Counted from the first letter of the stretch, positions 8,421-16,800 are shown. The stretch is DNA of 20,750 nt from Nemertoderma westbladi (GCA_032718475.1 JAUCBJ010008901.1:1-20750); one strand, 5' to 3'. The notes: generated from the letters alone by a model not told the origin. Program-made: numbers and translations.

Positions 8421-9784
8421 ATTGACCTTCCCTTTTCCTCCACCCTTAAATCGGGGCTTTCCGTCATCTCACTGATCTCCTCGAGGTCCCCTGGCAGCAA
8501 AATGCCACCCTCCATCTTGTAGTCACTTGGCGGTAGGATGATACCCCTCATGCAATCCTCACTGGTACATGCCACCTCTGCTGGACTCCCCCTCAATACG
8601 TGCGCCGGCATTAAAGCCCCCGATGACCCTCAGTCATCCTGCAATACGCATAATGGCTTACCATTTAATGCCCCCTCGCACTCTGCCAGCCCAGTGTGCA
8701 TGTACAACATGTCTCCTCCAACTTCCCTGCCTCCTTTGTCACGCTTCATCATCGGCTTCTCCGCCTCTGGTTTAATCTTCCCACATCCTCTCCCTTTCCA
8801 CCTTGTCTTCTTATTCGACCTCTTCCCCATCGGTATGCTTCTCAACTGGACCGGCGTCTGCTCCGGACATCTCTCCGGATATCTTGGCGTCCACTCTTCT
8901 CCGTCCTCATACCAATACTTGCCAGGAACATCTATGTTCCATCCCATCGCCTCTAGGTCCTCTGCATCGAACCCCTTCTCCTCCGCCCACTCTCTTGCTG
9001 TTGCTTCTCCTCCTGACTCAACTATCAGCGGTATTTCTCTGGACTTATCCTCCACCCTTTCACCATGCTCCACTATGCGTGGTTCCAGATCCATACCCAT
9101 CCCCAATTCCTGGTATCCTTCCCCGGGCCGCTCCTCACGTGGGATTTCCCCATCACCCGTCTTTGATTTCTCCTCTATGTCCTCAACAGTACCAGACAGC
9201 ATGCATCCTGATGTCTCAGATACACCAAACGGTGTCCTAGTCTTAATTGGGCCAGTGAGCGTCCATCCAAATGGCGTGAGAATAGCCATCGGGTCTCGCT
9301 CCCTATCCTCGCCGAAAATGGTCTGTAGTCTCTCGTGGGCTGTCGGACAATCCATGCCGACTATGAGAGATACTTTCGGGAAATCCAGCTCTGGCACGGA
9401 GAAATCGATGTTGTCCAGGTAACGGTATTGCTCGACCTCGATCTTTGTGGGTCGCCTGGCATTAAAATTGATCGATTCTATTATCTGAATGGGTTCGATG
9501 GTAGCCCCATAATCGCCTGGTGTTATCGCTGCTATTTCGCAACGTCCCGTTCTCATTCTCATGACCTCGTCCTTACTGGAGATAGTGGCTACTGCCATCT
9601 TGCTAGGCCTCGTCCGTAACCCTATCTTTTCGGCCACCCAACTCTCTGTTAGCGTGAATACTGCTCCGCTATCGACCAACATTAGTGTCGTAACCGATAG
9701 CCCATCCTCTCCTATTATTCTCACTGGTACAACCCCGAGTAGTACCGTCCTCTTCCTCCTTGCTCCCATCGTGCTCGTTGCCAT
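8303..9784 (-). pseudogene. BEL/Pao aspartic protease with long charged extension
   Basis: A minus-strand frame of 384 codons (9784 to a TGA at 8630-8632) stays open for about 108 more codons in the same frame to 8303. Residues ~15-178 look like the retropepsin-like DUF1758 domain of BEL/Pao elements: catalytic LVDSGA (Asp38), LIVGMD at 140-145, and the closing FGWTLTG at 172-178. In the family this domain cuts the gag-pol polyprotein and is followed by reverse transcriptase. Here it is followed by ~200 acidic/charged residues with no reverse transcriptase motif, then the TGA, then more charged sequence. The ATG at 9784-9782 has an ACCATGG context and lies three bases after an in-frame TAA that ends gag. 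The protease fold itself shows no break. Likely a deletion product or a rearranged non-autonomous form. Confidence 0.75.
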
Positions 9785-9787
9785 GGT

Positions 9788-10165
9788 TTAGCCTCCAGTC
9801 TCATCAGTCTCCTCATGTTTTGTCGGTGGTTCCTGGTATTCATCATTCCAGTGTCCTCCTACCGCTCATCGATGACATAGTCCATTCTTATCAGCGTAGG
9901 CTATCCGATCTTGTTTGAGTAACGCCTGCCAATGCTTACAGTCTATGGTCTTATGGGTCCCATCGCTATGCAATTTACATTTGTATCCAGGATTGTAGCG
10001 TTCCTTGTATAGCCCTTCACGTATCGCGCGTAGATTCATATCTAGCGGTTTAGTGTTTTGGTTATTTGGACTCGGCCTACTGGGGATATTGGGATTGTAT
10101 TTGTTTGTGTTGTTATTTTGTTTCTGTCCCTGCCACGGTGTGGCCCTACTCCCAGCTGCTTGTGG
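9788..10165 (-). pseudogene. gag nucleocapsid-like region, left BEL/Pao element
   Basis: The minus-strand frame leads into the TAA at 9788-9790, in the same frame as the protease. It is rich in Asn/Gln/Pro at first. A C-x2-H-x4-H-x4-C finger (CKLHSDGTHKTIDC) follows at about 9935-9980, then a second, CCHC-type knuckle at 9836-9877. In the second, the first Cys and the His keep their place, but the second Cys position is a TGA stop (9866-9868) and the last Cys position is Tyr. In this family paired fingers near the gag C-terminus bind the RNA genome. The damage marks this copy as decayed. Confidence 0.7.
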
Positions 10166-10204
10166 ACTACAAGTCCCCAGTGTAGCCGCATACGGTATTG
10201 ATTG

Positions 10205-10804
10205 TCTTATTTTTGGAAGTGCATTCGCCGCACTGTATCGGGTTTAGGCCTGTTGTATTCAGCTTTTGGCGCCTTCCCCAAACTGTCCTCGCTGTACACT
10301 GGGTCCGTGATCAATTCTGCTTCATAGTTAAGGAAGTTCGACATCTCCTCCAGCCCTGGCTCCGCACCTTTCTTCTCCCAAGTGGAGAAAGCGATCTTTC
10401 TCCACTTGTTTCTCAGCCAGATTGGTAGTGCCTGCGCTATTGTAGTGATGTTGTTTGATGCATTGAGTTCGTAAGGTGCATCCAGAGTCTTTAATACTAT
10501 TAGCGCCTTTTCTACTTTGTTCTTCTAGGTTTTTCATTAAGATTTCATTGCTGTACATGTGCCTGAATTGCAGATATTCCTCCAGCTAACTACCATCGAA
10601 TTTGAAGGGCTCCACTGGCGGCAGCTCAATCCTAGTCTTCAGCGCATCGATGAGTGTTGCCATTCCCATCGCTTGTACTTCCAATGCGCTCGATGGTAGG
10701 GATACAGACTCCCTTGCTGTTGGGTGCGGTTCACCCGTCGGGCCCATCGACTTTCCTTGCGTTGGATATATCATTGGGGGTAACAGTCCCCTCCATATCT
10801 CCAA
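10205..10804 (-). pseudogene. gag core (DUF1759-like), frameshifted
   Basis: From 10804 the minus strand reads a Pro-rich lead, then VEPFKFDGS at 10586 where a stop interrupts, then EEYLQFRHMYSNEI in the next part. After another frame change comes LPIWLRNKWRKIAFSTWEKK, then a stretch ending near 10205. This order (F.GD-type motif, Y/F-rich helix, LP.WL..KW) is typical of the BEL/Pao gag capsid region (DUF1759 and following). At least two frameshifts and a stop break it, so no intact capsid can be made. Confidence 0.65.
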
Positions 10805-10971
10805 GTCGCATGATTTATTTGGGTCTGAGGGGTTTGGGGTTCTTGTTCTTGGCTGCGTGTATTGCTGATACTGTAATGGGGGAATGTCACCCTCCCCCCC
10901 CCCCCCCCCCCCACCCCACCAGTGTTATGTTTCGTACTGGGGTTGATGTTATCATGTTGGGACCCATACAC
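10771..10971 (-). pseudogene. gag fragment with Gly run
   Basis: A minus-strand frame containing GGVGGGGGGR, encoded by the complement of the poly(C) run 10894-10912. No domain is recognised. The frame changes on either side of the run, so the homopolymer is a likely site of length change. The assignment to gag rests on position only. Confidence 0.4.
10894..10912 (+). repeat. poly(C) run, 19 bases
   Basis: A C homopolymer, read as G in the gag sense strand, at a junction between gag reading frames. Confidence 0.95.
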
Positions 10972-10991
10972 CTATCGGCAATACCTCCCCC

Positions 10992-11351
10992 CTACCCTGG
11001 GTATATATTATATCCCTGCATTTTATAGTCATACTGGTGTGCAGGTACCAGTATAGGCCTATCGGCTTCTTGCCTTCCGACCGGCATGTACACCGCAACC
11101 TCCGGGTTTAATCCCGTCATTCGTGCTACCCTATCGCCTACACTATCTCTCCCAGCATAGCCTATAGTATGTGCAGTAAGGCCTACAGTTTGTCCTGCAG
11201 TCTGCCTGTGTCCTTCCGGACAGAAGTTTAATCTTCTCAAGTATTCTGAGAAGTTCTCCCCGTGACTACCATATTCTCGATCGGCAGCTACGTTCCGACG
11301 GGAAGTTTCTCTCCGATCCCCTCTCCTGTCTTCATCCTCGTAATGGTACAC
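10992..11351 (-). pseudogene. gag linker fragment, left BEL/Pao element
   Basis: A 119-codon minus-strand frame, strongly Arg/Asp/Glu-rich at its start (RRGDRRETSRR) and later neutral (GLTAHTIGYAGRDSVGDRV). No known domain. It lies between the repeat-bearing segment and the capsid-like core and is in a different frame from both, so it is treated as part of the broken gag. Confidence 0.4.
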
Positions 11352-11382
11352 TCTGTACCCCTCTCCCGGTGTGTGGTAGATT

Positions 11383-11859
11383 TCACCAAGTTGTGTTTCT
11401 CCGGGGGGATGGCAATCTCCCGGAGTACGACCCCATCAGCTCTCTGTCTCCATCTCGACTACTGATGGTTAACTGTCCGTCCTTCCCCTCTGGTTGCTCG
11501 TAGCAACGCTTCCTCGCTTCTCCCTGCCTCGTCCGATTCCAGTGCAGTGTTCTCCCTGGTGAGATCTCGCTTCGACCTCCCGGATAAAATCCACTGTCCT
11601 TCTTCCATTCTTCCGACTGGGCTCGATGTTTCCCTGTTCGCCCGCTCACGGCACCAATGTCCCTCCCTCTGCCCAGTTGGACTGTCCAGGGGATATTCGC
11701 AGTCCCCCTACTATCCTCTGTCGTCGGGTGCCACGGTCCACTTAACTCACTGCAAGCATTGTCCGCCGATGCTTGTGGGACATTCTCTGCCCCCCCCCCC
11801 CCCATCTCGCCCGCTGTTAGGTGCCACGGTTCACTCAACTCACCGCGCACATTGTCCAT
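11383..11859 (-). pseudogene. gag segment with peptide repeats and Gly run
   Basis: A 158-codon minus-strand frame. It opens inside the three-copy minisatellite (11728-11991) and encodes repeats of the form DN..SELS.PWHPT.(G)E, separated by a Gly run from poly(G). It then continues into a Gly/Arg/Ser-rich, probably disordered stretch. No catalytic or binding motif is seen. Earlier copies of the repeat carry TGA stops in their frames. Confidence 0.45.
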
Positions 11860-11991
11860 CGACGCTCATTGGACATTCTCTGCCGTCCCCCCCCCCCCCC
11901 CCCCACCCCCCTCTCGCCCGCCATTGGGTGCCAAGGTTCACTCAACTCACTGCGCACATTACCCGTCGAAGCTCATGGGACATTCTCTGCC
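11728..11991 (-). repeat. gag-encoded minisatellite with poly(C), 3 copies
   Basis: GGTGCCA.GGT starts at 11728, 11820 and 11927 (spacings 92 and 107). Each copy runs through CTCAACTCAC, a GACGCTCAT-like block and GGACATTCTCTGCC into a C run. The C run is 14 long after copy 1 (11790-11803), 18 after copy 2 (11887-11904) and six after copy 3. Most of the spacing difference comes from the C runs. On the minus strand it encodes a repeated peptide with AENV.. and SELS.PWH. Confidence 0.9.
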
Positions 11992-12254
11992 CCCCTCGTT
12001 TTCCACGCTCGTTTTCTACGCTCGTTCTTTTCCCTCGCCTGTCGCTCTTTGCGCTCACTCATTTCTCTCTCCTCCCGTTCCCTATAGTTTCTCGCCACCC
12101 TCTCGGCCCTCTCTTTACACTCTCTCGCTAATTCCCTCTCCCTCTCTAGTAACGCAGTTCCCTGATCCAACTGCCTTTCTAGCTCCTTTTGATCCAGCAC
12201 AATAATGTCTAATTGACACGCCAGATCTATCTCTAACACCCATCTTGCTTTCAC
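11973..12254 (-). pseudogene. gag coiled-coil segment, left BEL/Pao element
   Basis: A 93-codon minus-strand frame dominated by Glu, Arg and Leu (for example KELERQLDQGTALLEREREL, then EREEREMSERKERQAREK). This indicates a long charged coiled coil or single helix, a common feature of the BEL/Pao gag N-terminal half. It overlaps the stop of the preceding frame by four bases (GTGA at 12251-12254), which suggests a single-base slip between the two. It ends at a TGA in the first minisatellite repeat. Confidence 0.6.
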
Positions 12255-12745
12255 GGAGGATGTAGCGGACTTTTCGGTTGCGACGGACTCCCGTCGCCTG
12301 TCTGTCCTACTAATTTCCCCCGTTTGCTGGGATTCCTACTAACCGATGACACCGAATCTTCGGGGTTAACCTCGGATTCGCTGCCATGCGGATCCGCCCA
12401 TCCCACTAACTTAATCCGCCTCGCATCCACCAGATAAGGCCCTACGTACACAATGTCTGCCTCCTCCACCTCGGATCGCTACAATTCAAACAGTTCTGTG
12501 GCTACCCCCCTCGCCCTCTCACTCGCCAATTCCCCCTGTCCAAATCGGACTAAATAGCGGAAGTGTTTGTTGCACTCACCTAGTCTTTGAAATAGTTTGG
12601 GCTGGTCTACCTTTCTCCCCTCCCTAGCGTCCTTCAACAACCTCTTCGTGGTGTTGTATGCCTCTCGCAGGCGATTACTCATCCCGACGTCCTCCTCGTT
12701 GACTTTACCTTCCCTCCTCGTCCGGCGCCATACCGTCGGCCCCAC
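12251..12745 (-). pseudogene. gag N-terminal segment with in-frame TAG
   Basis: A minus-strand frame open from 12745 to 12251 except for one TAG at 12479-12481. The first part is helical and basic (EAYNTTKRLLKDAREGRK, then FRYLVRFGQGELASERAR); the second part begins VEEADIVYVGPYL and ends in a Ser/Pro-rich stretch. No named domain. The single stop in an otherwise continuous frame points to a point mutation in a once longer gag. Confidence 0.5.
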
Positions 12746-13058
12746 CGTCGCCGTTCCGGTGGGCCATTCGTCGCCCTCGGCCTGTGGTTGGCCGGCGATT
12801 TCGGTACCTCGACCGCTGTTGGGATCTTGCGTCGACTCGTCGTCCTTCCCTCCTCATTGTCGGCCGCCCTCCGCTCGGGTGTCTGGATCGTCCCTCGCTG
12901 GTGAGTCCGGGGTGGCGGGCTGGTACCGCCTCGTCGCGGCCTCTCGAATCGTTTGGTCTGTATCGCTCGGGGTCCGCGGCGGCATTCTTCCTCCTTCTGA
13001 GATCTGGGGCGTATCCCGTTGTTCGCTCATCTTGGCTTCTCGAGTTGTTTGTGGTCAC
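12705..13058 (-). pseudogene. gag start segment, Arg-rich
   Basis: A 117-codon minus-strand frame starting MTTNNSRSQDERTTGYAPDL, about 30 bases inside the 5' LTR. It is very rich in Arg, Gly and Asp, probably disordered. It is the first frame after the LTR and so the likely gag start, but it overlaps the next gag frame by 41 bases in another phase, which marks a frameshift. GC content is higher here than elsewhere in the window. Confidence 0.45.
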
Positions 13059-13087
13059 AGTTTGTTGTTTGGTAGTTTTTGACTGTG

Positions 13088-13506
13088 ACGGTATCCACCT
13101 AGAGTTGACAGCAGTGGATACCGACCATTGTAGGTTGTACGCGTTGTTGCGTCACTGGGCTGTTCTGCTGACTGATGGCTGGATAATATGCTTGCCCGAA
13201 GGCCGGTGAAAACAATATAGTTTGTTTGTCAGTATTGATAATCACAGCAATTGATAATAGCACAGTCTGAATATGATAATATGCAATGTAAACTGTAACA
13301 GTAACGAGGGTCAAAAACTTTTCCGGTCTCACAACCGTAAGGGAATCAACGAACTAATAATCAGTGATTACAAGAGTTATATCATTGACACATATTGGTT
13401 TTAGCCCTACAATACTGGGTGGCCTCTAATACCCAATGGATGCGCTCTTGTCCTCCCCAATGTGCTTTCCTGCCCGCTATTGGCTTATATACTAATTGTC
13501 ACTTCG
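13088..13506 (-). repeat. 5' LTR of the left BEL/Pao element
   Basis: Direct copy of 5965-6395. On the minus strand it starts TGACAATTAGTATATAAGCC, which includes a TATATAAG string altered to TATATGAG in the other LTR. It ends at the hairpin arm GGTGGATACCG. The bases after it (CACAGTCAAAAACTACC on the minus strand) should hold the primer-binding site, but no tRNA match could be assigned. Confidence 0.9.
13089..13123. promoter_or_regulatory. LTR-terminal hairpin, copy in 5' LTR
   Basis: Arms at 13089-13098 and 13114-13123 are identical to those in the 3' LTR, although the surrounding LTR has changed at many positions. It would fold next to the expected primer-binding site. Confidence 0.8.
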
Positions 13507-13595
13507 GTGTGTATTTGTGTTCGGTGTGTATGGGGTGTAAATATTGATGTCCCCACTATAACAGTGATAAGTATACACACATTATCTACGTCATT

Positions 13596-13609
13596 TTGTG
13601 ACGTCACAA
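13596..13609. promoter_or_regulatory. palindrome containing a CRE-type TGACGTCA
   Basis: TTGTGACGTCACAA is a perfect 14-bp palindrome whose centre (13599-13606) equals the full cAMP response element consensus bound by CREB/ATF factors. Whether it works as one is unknown; it may simply belong to an inverted-repeat transposon. Confidence 0.4.
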
Positions 13610-13622
13610 TGTCCCCAGTGAG

Positions 13623-13661
13623 CTTAATTTTCAACGACCCCGGTTTGTGGTTGAAATTAAG
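13623..13661. repeat. bulged inverted repeat
   Basis: CTTAATTTTCAAC (13623-13635) pairs with GTTGAAATTAAG (13650-13661), with one extra T in the left arm and a 14-base loop. Confidence 0.75.
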
Positions 13662-14197
13662 TATGTTATGAGTTATGTTCAATTATTTATGGATTAGTTA
13701 GTCAGGTCTGTCTTTGAGACAATGCAGCTCAGGCAATCCCTAGATAATGTTTTTTTATTGTTTTTATACACTCTTGAATAATTGTAAAAGTTAATATTTC
13801 CTTATGAGTTACCTATGCACCCCTTGTGGTGCAACTTTCCTCAGTTACTATAACAATGGATTTTATCTTAGTCGATAGTGCTAAACAATCCCGCATGCAC
13901 TATGCATACAAGCATGTAGCAATTTTTTTTAAAAATATGTGGACAAATATCGTCTTACGGCCACTGCTACTTTTTATTCTGTGGGGGCACTAATTAAATT
14001 CATGTTTAAAATAAATACAAATAAGGTGGAGCCAAACGATATTTTATAATTTTATATAATTATACATTATAATAATTATACAATTTTATATATTGACGAA
14101 AACACACCATTCTAAATACTGTCCCTTGCGCACACCTGGGGGCTTTTTTAGTGCTGGGAGTATTATAATAGGCCCTACGTATAGTTGCAATGAATGT

Positions 14198-14752
14198 TAC
14201 TACTACTACTACTACTACTAGGTCGAGCGAACTCGGACAGTGGAAATGAGATCCTTCCAGGCTTCCCGATTCTCCATAGTTGTCGCAATTTCGTTTCTCC
14301 CAAGTTCAGTATCCCTTTCAAGTTGATCTATATATGTTATGGCCGGTCGTCCATGACTAAGCTTTCCACGAGTTGGTTGCCAGAAAAGTAGATCTGGTCT
14401 GTACTCGTCTTTACTTCGCCAGCAGTGCCCACTGAATCTTAATCTGCGTTCACGGATGGTGGTTGATACATGTGGTATTGTACCATTTGGTTTGTCATGT
14501 GTTGTCTCTAGCTGATGTTTAGGGCTGCCCTTACAACCATCAAATCGTTGTTCAAGTCAGTGTCCAGATCTCACCCCGTATAAAAATACACTTTCCACTG
14601 TGGCTCGAAAGAACTTAGTCTTCAGGTGCCTGGAGAGATCTGATTTCCAGATGGTATCCATTTTTGATATAGCTACCCAAGCCTTTGCTTTCCTAACTTC
14701 TATGTCATTTTTGCTACTCTCTATCCACTGCTCGGAAATTATTCTAGATTCC
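14198..14752 (-). pseudogene. LINE reverse transcriptase C-terminal fragment
   Basis: Translating the minus strand from about 14740 gives DIEVRKAKAWVAISKMDTIW, then FFRATVESVFLYG, then STTIRERRLRFSGHCWR, then HGRPAITYIDQLERDTEL. These are landmarks of the C-terminal third of a common animal non-LTR retrotransposon polymerase, after the catalytic palm. A small indel region follows LYG, where the usual WTLT block is out of frame. The catalytic part is absent, as expected for 5' truncation during target-primed insertion. The frame ends ...RST directly in TAG TAG TAG of the (TAG)n tail (14198-14220). It lies antisense immediately upstream of the right BEL/Pao gag. Confidence 0.8.
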
Positions 14753-14757
14753 CTTTA

Positions 14758-15189
14758 GAAAGTACAAATACTCCCTTAACCAGTAGCCAAATCCCTGTAT
14801 TGTCGGCTGGAAACCCCCAGAGAGAACGCAAGTCGTTCGGACTAGGGCTGTCTCCCATCGCCCCAATGCGCCATCCCGCTGCCACTCCGTTGGCGACTCC
14901 CGCTCCAGTGGTCGAGTGGATGGAGGAGAGAAGAAGGGAGATAGGAGAACTGCTACGGCAGATGGCCCTGGATAAAGCCAAATCAGCTGCACAGCTCAGA
15001 GATTTGGAGGATACTGTTGGTTCATTAAAGGGAACAGTATGAGGAGAGAATAAAATCGAGTTGCAAGAAGTACAGCAACAAATCACTCTAGAAAGCGATA
15101 AATTAGTAAACATAAAAAAGGATATACCACCACCCCCTGTAACTATATTTCAACCACTTCGGTCTGAATTGCGAATGCGCAAGGTGTAG
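14758..15189 (+). pseudogene. gag N-terminal coiled-coil region, right element
   Basis: The plus-strand frame is open from 14758, running through Pro/Ala-rich sequence into a charged helix (EWMEERRREIGELLRQMALD, then AQLRDLEDTVGSL). It meets a TGA at 15040-15042. The same frame continues as a charged helix (LQEVQQQITLESDKLVNIKK) to a TAG at 15187-15189. Coiled coils ahead of DUF1759 are usual in BEL/Pao gag. The next segment is in another frame, so a frameshift lies near 15185. Confidence 0.65.
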
Positions 15190-15980
15190 AGCCTATACGC
15201 ATATATACTGCTAGTGAAGTGGAAACTCCTATAGCAAATCATACCAATAATATTAATAATATTAATAGACCAACTTGTAATGATATCCCATATGTGCCTG
15301 ATAACAATCCGAGAAATATATATTCGGATAATTCGATATTGAACAATACGATGGCTCAGGAGAGCTTTACGCACCAAATGGTGAGAACCGAGGCCTGTCA
15401 AGCAGTGAAGGTGGGAGAAATCGTCAAGTTTAACGGAGATGAGATGAAGTGGTTGCCTTTTAATGAATATTATAAAGACAATATACATAACTTGGTCCTA
15501 TCAAATGGAGGGAAGTTAAGATTCCACATCGAGTGTTTGGAAGGTCCTCCCAAATTGATGGCGTTAAAGTTCATTGGACAACCTGATGGACTAAGACAAG
15601 TATGGGATACCCTAAATACCAGGTATGGTAATAGGACTAAATTAGCTAGATACTTGTATGCAAAATTAGTGGCGCCCAGTAAATTCCCCAGCAATGGAAT
15701 TATAGAGTTATCTGATGAGGTTCAGGAGATCTGTAGACAGTTGGAATGGTAGGTAAATCTCATGAGTACCAAAGTTCTATGGTGGTAGGAGCTGTAGCGG
15801 CATCTTTACCTAAGGGTGGAGTAGGTACTCGTTGGGTCAAAAAGGTGCTTTACTTGGAGGATCAACATATGAGAGATCGTACAATGTCGGGCCTTAGGTC
15901 TTTCCTGACTGGAGACGGAGAGGTAAGATTACAGCTGATCAAACAGTCTAGAGGAAAAAAACTCCTGAAACCAAGGTAAG
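15186..15980 (+). pseudogene. gag core (DUF1759-like), right element
   Basis: After an Asn-rich linker (ANHTNNINNINRPTC), the frame reads VKFNGDEMKWLPFNEYY, then LRFHIECLEGPPKLMALKFI and VWDTLNTRYGN. These match the order of the BEL/Pao gag core: F.GD, W..F, L..L.G.A, L..RYG. It stops at a TAG (15750-15752). The continuation is in another frame from 15746, beginning MVGKSHEYQSSMVVG and ending near 15979 after SGLRSFLTGDGEV. The core assembles the particle shell in this family. One frameshift splits it here. Confidence 0.8.
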
Positions 15981-16320
15981 CAAGAAACCAGTAGCTAGGA
16001 GAAAGGTAATGCCTGTATGCTACACCGAGTATGAGAGTCAAACCTCCTATGATGAGGACAGTGGACCAAATACTGCCGACGTCTACTACACAGGTAAGAG
16101 CAAAGACGTGGGAAAATCCAAAGATCGGCAGAAGGACCGAAAGCGAGAATAGCATAAGACTCCTCTGACGTCACCCAAAAGGAATCCTGATAAGAAGCCC
16201 GAAGAAAGAACTCGAGTGCAGAACGCTGTACGACCTCAGAGATATATGTAGCGTAACTTGGGATAAGAGATTATGTTACAACTGTCTGAGGAGGGGACAT
16301 CAGTTAGCATTTAGTAGTCC
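15981..16320 (+). pseudogene. gag basic linker and damaged zinc knuckle
   Basis: A Lys/Arg/Asp-rich stretch (for example GKSKDVGKSKDRQKDRKRE) is interrupted by a stop at about 16150. A CCHC-type knuckle, CYNCLRRGHQLAFS, follows at about 16272-16313. Its first two Cys and the His are present, but the last Cys position is Ser. About 20 bases later integrase sequence begins, so the deletion junction lies near 16310-16330. Confidence 0.7.
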
Positions 16321-16329
16321 TTTAACCCA

Positions 16330-16800
16330 GCGAGAGGCAGAATTACCTTGGGAAAGAGTAAGCTGTTATGAACCACCCTTTACTAACACTGGTGTGGATT
16401 TATTTGCCCTATTGAGGTGTATTGCGCTCGAACTATAGTCAAGCGATGGTGAATTATATATGTGTTTGTATGACGTGTAGAGCAATTCATCTGGACATGG
16501 TGAACGATTTATCTACTAATAGTTTCATACTCAGTCTACGCCGACAAATCGCTCACTTTGGGACTAGCAACACCATATGATTGGATAAAGGCACCAACTA
16601 TATCGGAGCCAAAAACGAGATAAAGGGTTACGTCAACGACTGGAACCAGCGACAGGTAAATGATCAGCTGAGAGTGATAGCGTCCAGCTGTACTTTCAAC
16701 CTGCCAATGCTCCATGGTGGGGAGGAAGTTGGGAGAGACTTATACGCAGTGTCAAGACCACATTTCACTTTGTAGTGCCATGCTGCGTGTATCTCACTGA
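16330..16800 (+). pseudogene. BEL/Pao integrase catalytic core, broken
   Basis: Homology starts with LPWERV and FTNTGVDLFALL, where the GVD supplies the first catalytic Asp (16397-16399). It continues in another frame with TCRAIHLDMVNDLSTNSF and, after a TGA at 16578-16580, LDKGTNYIGA with the second Asp (codon at 16584). In a third frame it reads NAPWWGGSWERLIRSVKTT, with the catalytic Glu at 16733-16735. All three acidic positions of the D,D,E triad are present, but they lie in three frames with stops between, so no enzyme can be produced. The normal role is insertion of retroelement cDNA into the host genome. Confidence 0.8.

Larger units (their letters stand above)
5966..13506 (-). mobile_element. 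BEL/Pao-type LTR element lacking RT and integrase
   Basis: Direct LTRs of about 420-430 bases (5965-6395 and 13088-13506) enclose a minus-strand interior. Reading 5' to 3' on the minus strand it contains a broken gag, then an aspartic protease with the BEL/Pao hallmark GWTLTG after the fold, then about 1.9 kb without recognisable coding. No YxDD-bearing reverse transcriptase, RNase H or integrase could be found in the 2.2 kb between protease and 3' LTR, where a full element needs over 3 kb. The LTRs differ at roughly 30 positions plus one indel of about 14 bases by eye, so the insertion is not young. No clear target-site duplication was seen. A purine-rich stretch just outside the 3' LTR (about 6391-6405, minus) may be the polypurine tract. 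Confidence 0.85.
13507..14197. other. intergenic DNA with palindromes and AT-rich block
   Basis: No coding frame is supported. Features seen: a perfect 14-bp palindrome TTGTGACGTCACAA (13596-13609), flanked by GTCCCCAC and GTCCCCAG; a bulged 12-bp stem (13623-13661); a T8 run near 13923; and a very AT-rich block at about 14040-14095. If the right BEL/Pao element once had a 5' LTR, it is not recognisable here. Confidence 0.5.

Noticed and set aside
8538-9422. 294-codon plus-strand frame rich in Pro and Ser
   Set aside because: It is the antisense of the protease ORF, which has clear retroelement motifs on the minus strand.
11547-12205. Long Pro-rich plus-strand frames
   Set aside because: They are antisense to the Glu/Arg-rich gag coiled coil and to the poly(G) repeats; the Pro runs come from poly(C).
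13599-13606. Active cAMP-response promoter
   Set aside because: A single consensus octamer inside a palindrome next to transposon-like repeats, with no gene downstream; kept only as a low-confidence site.
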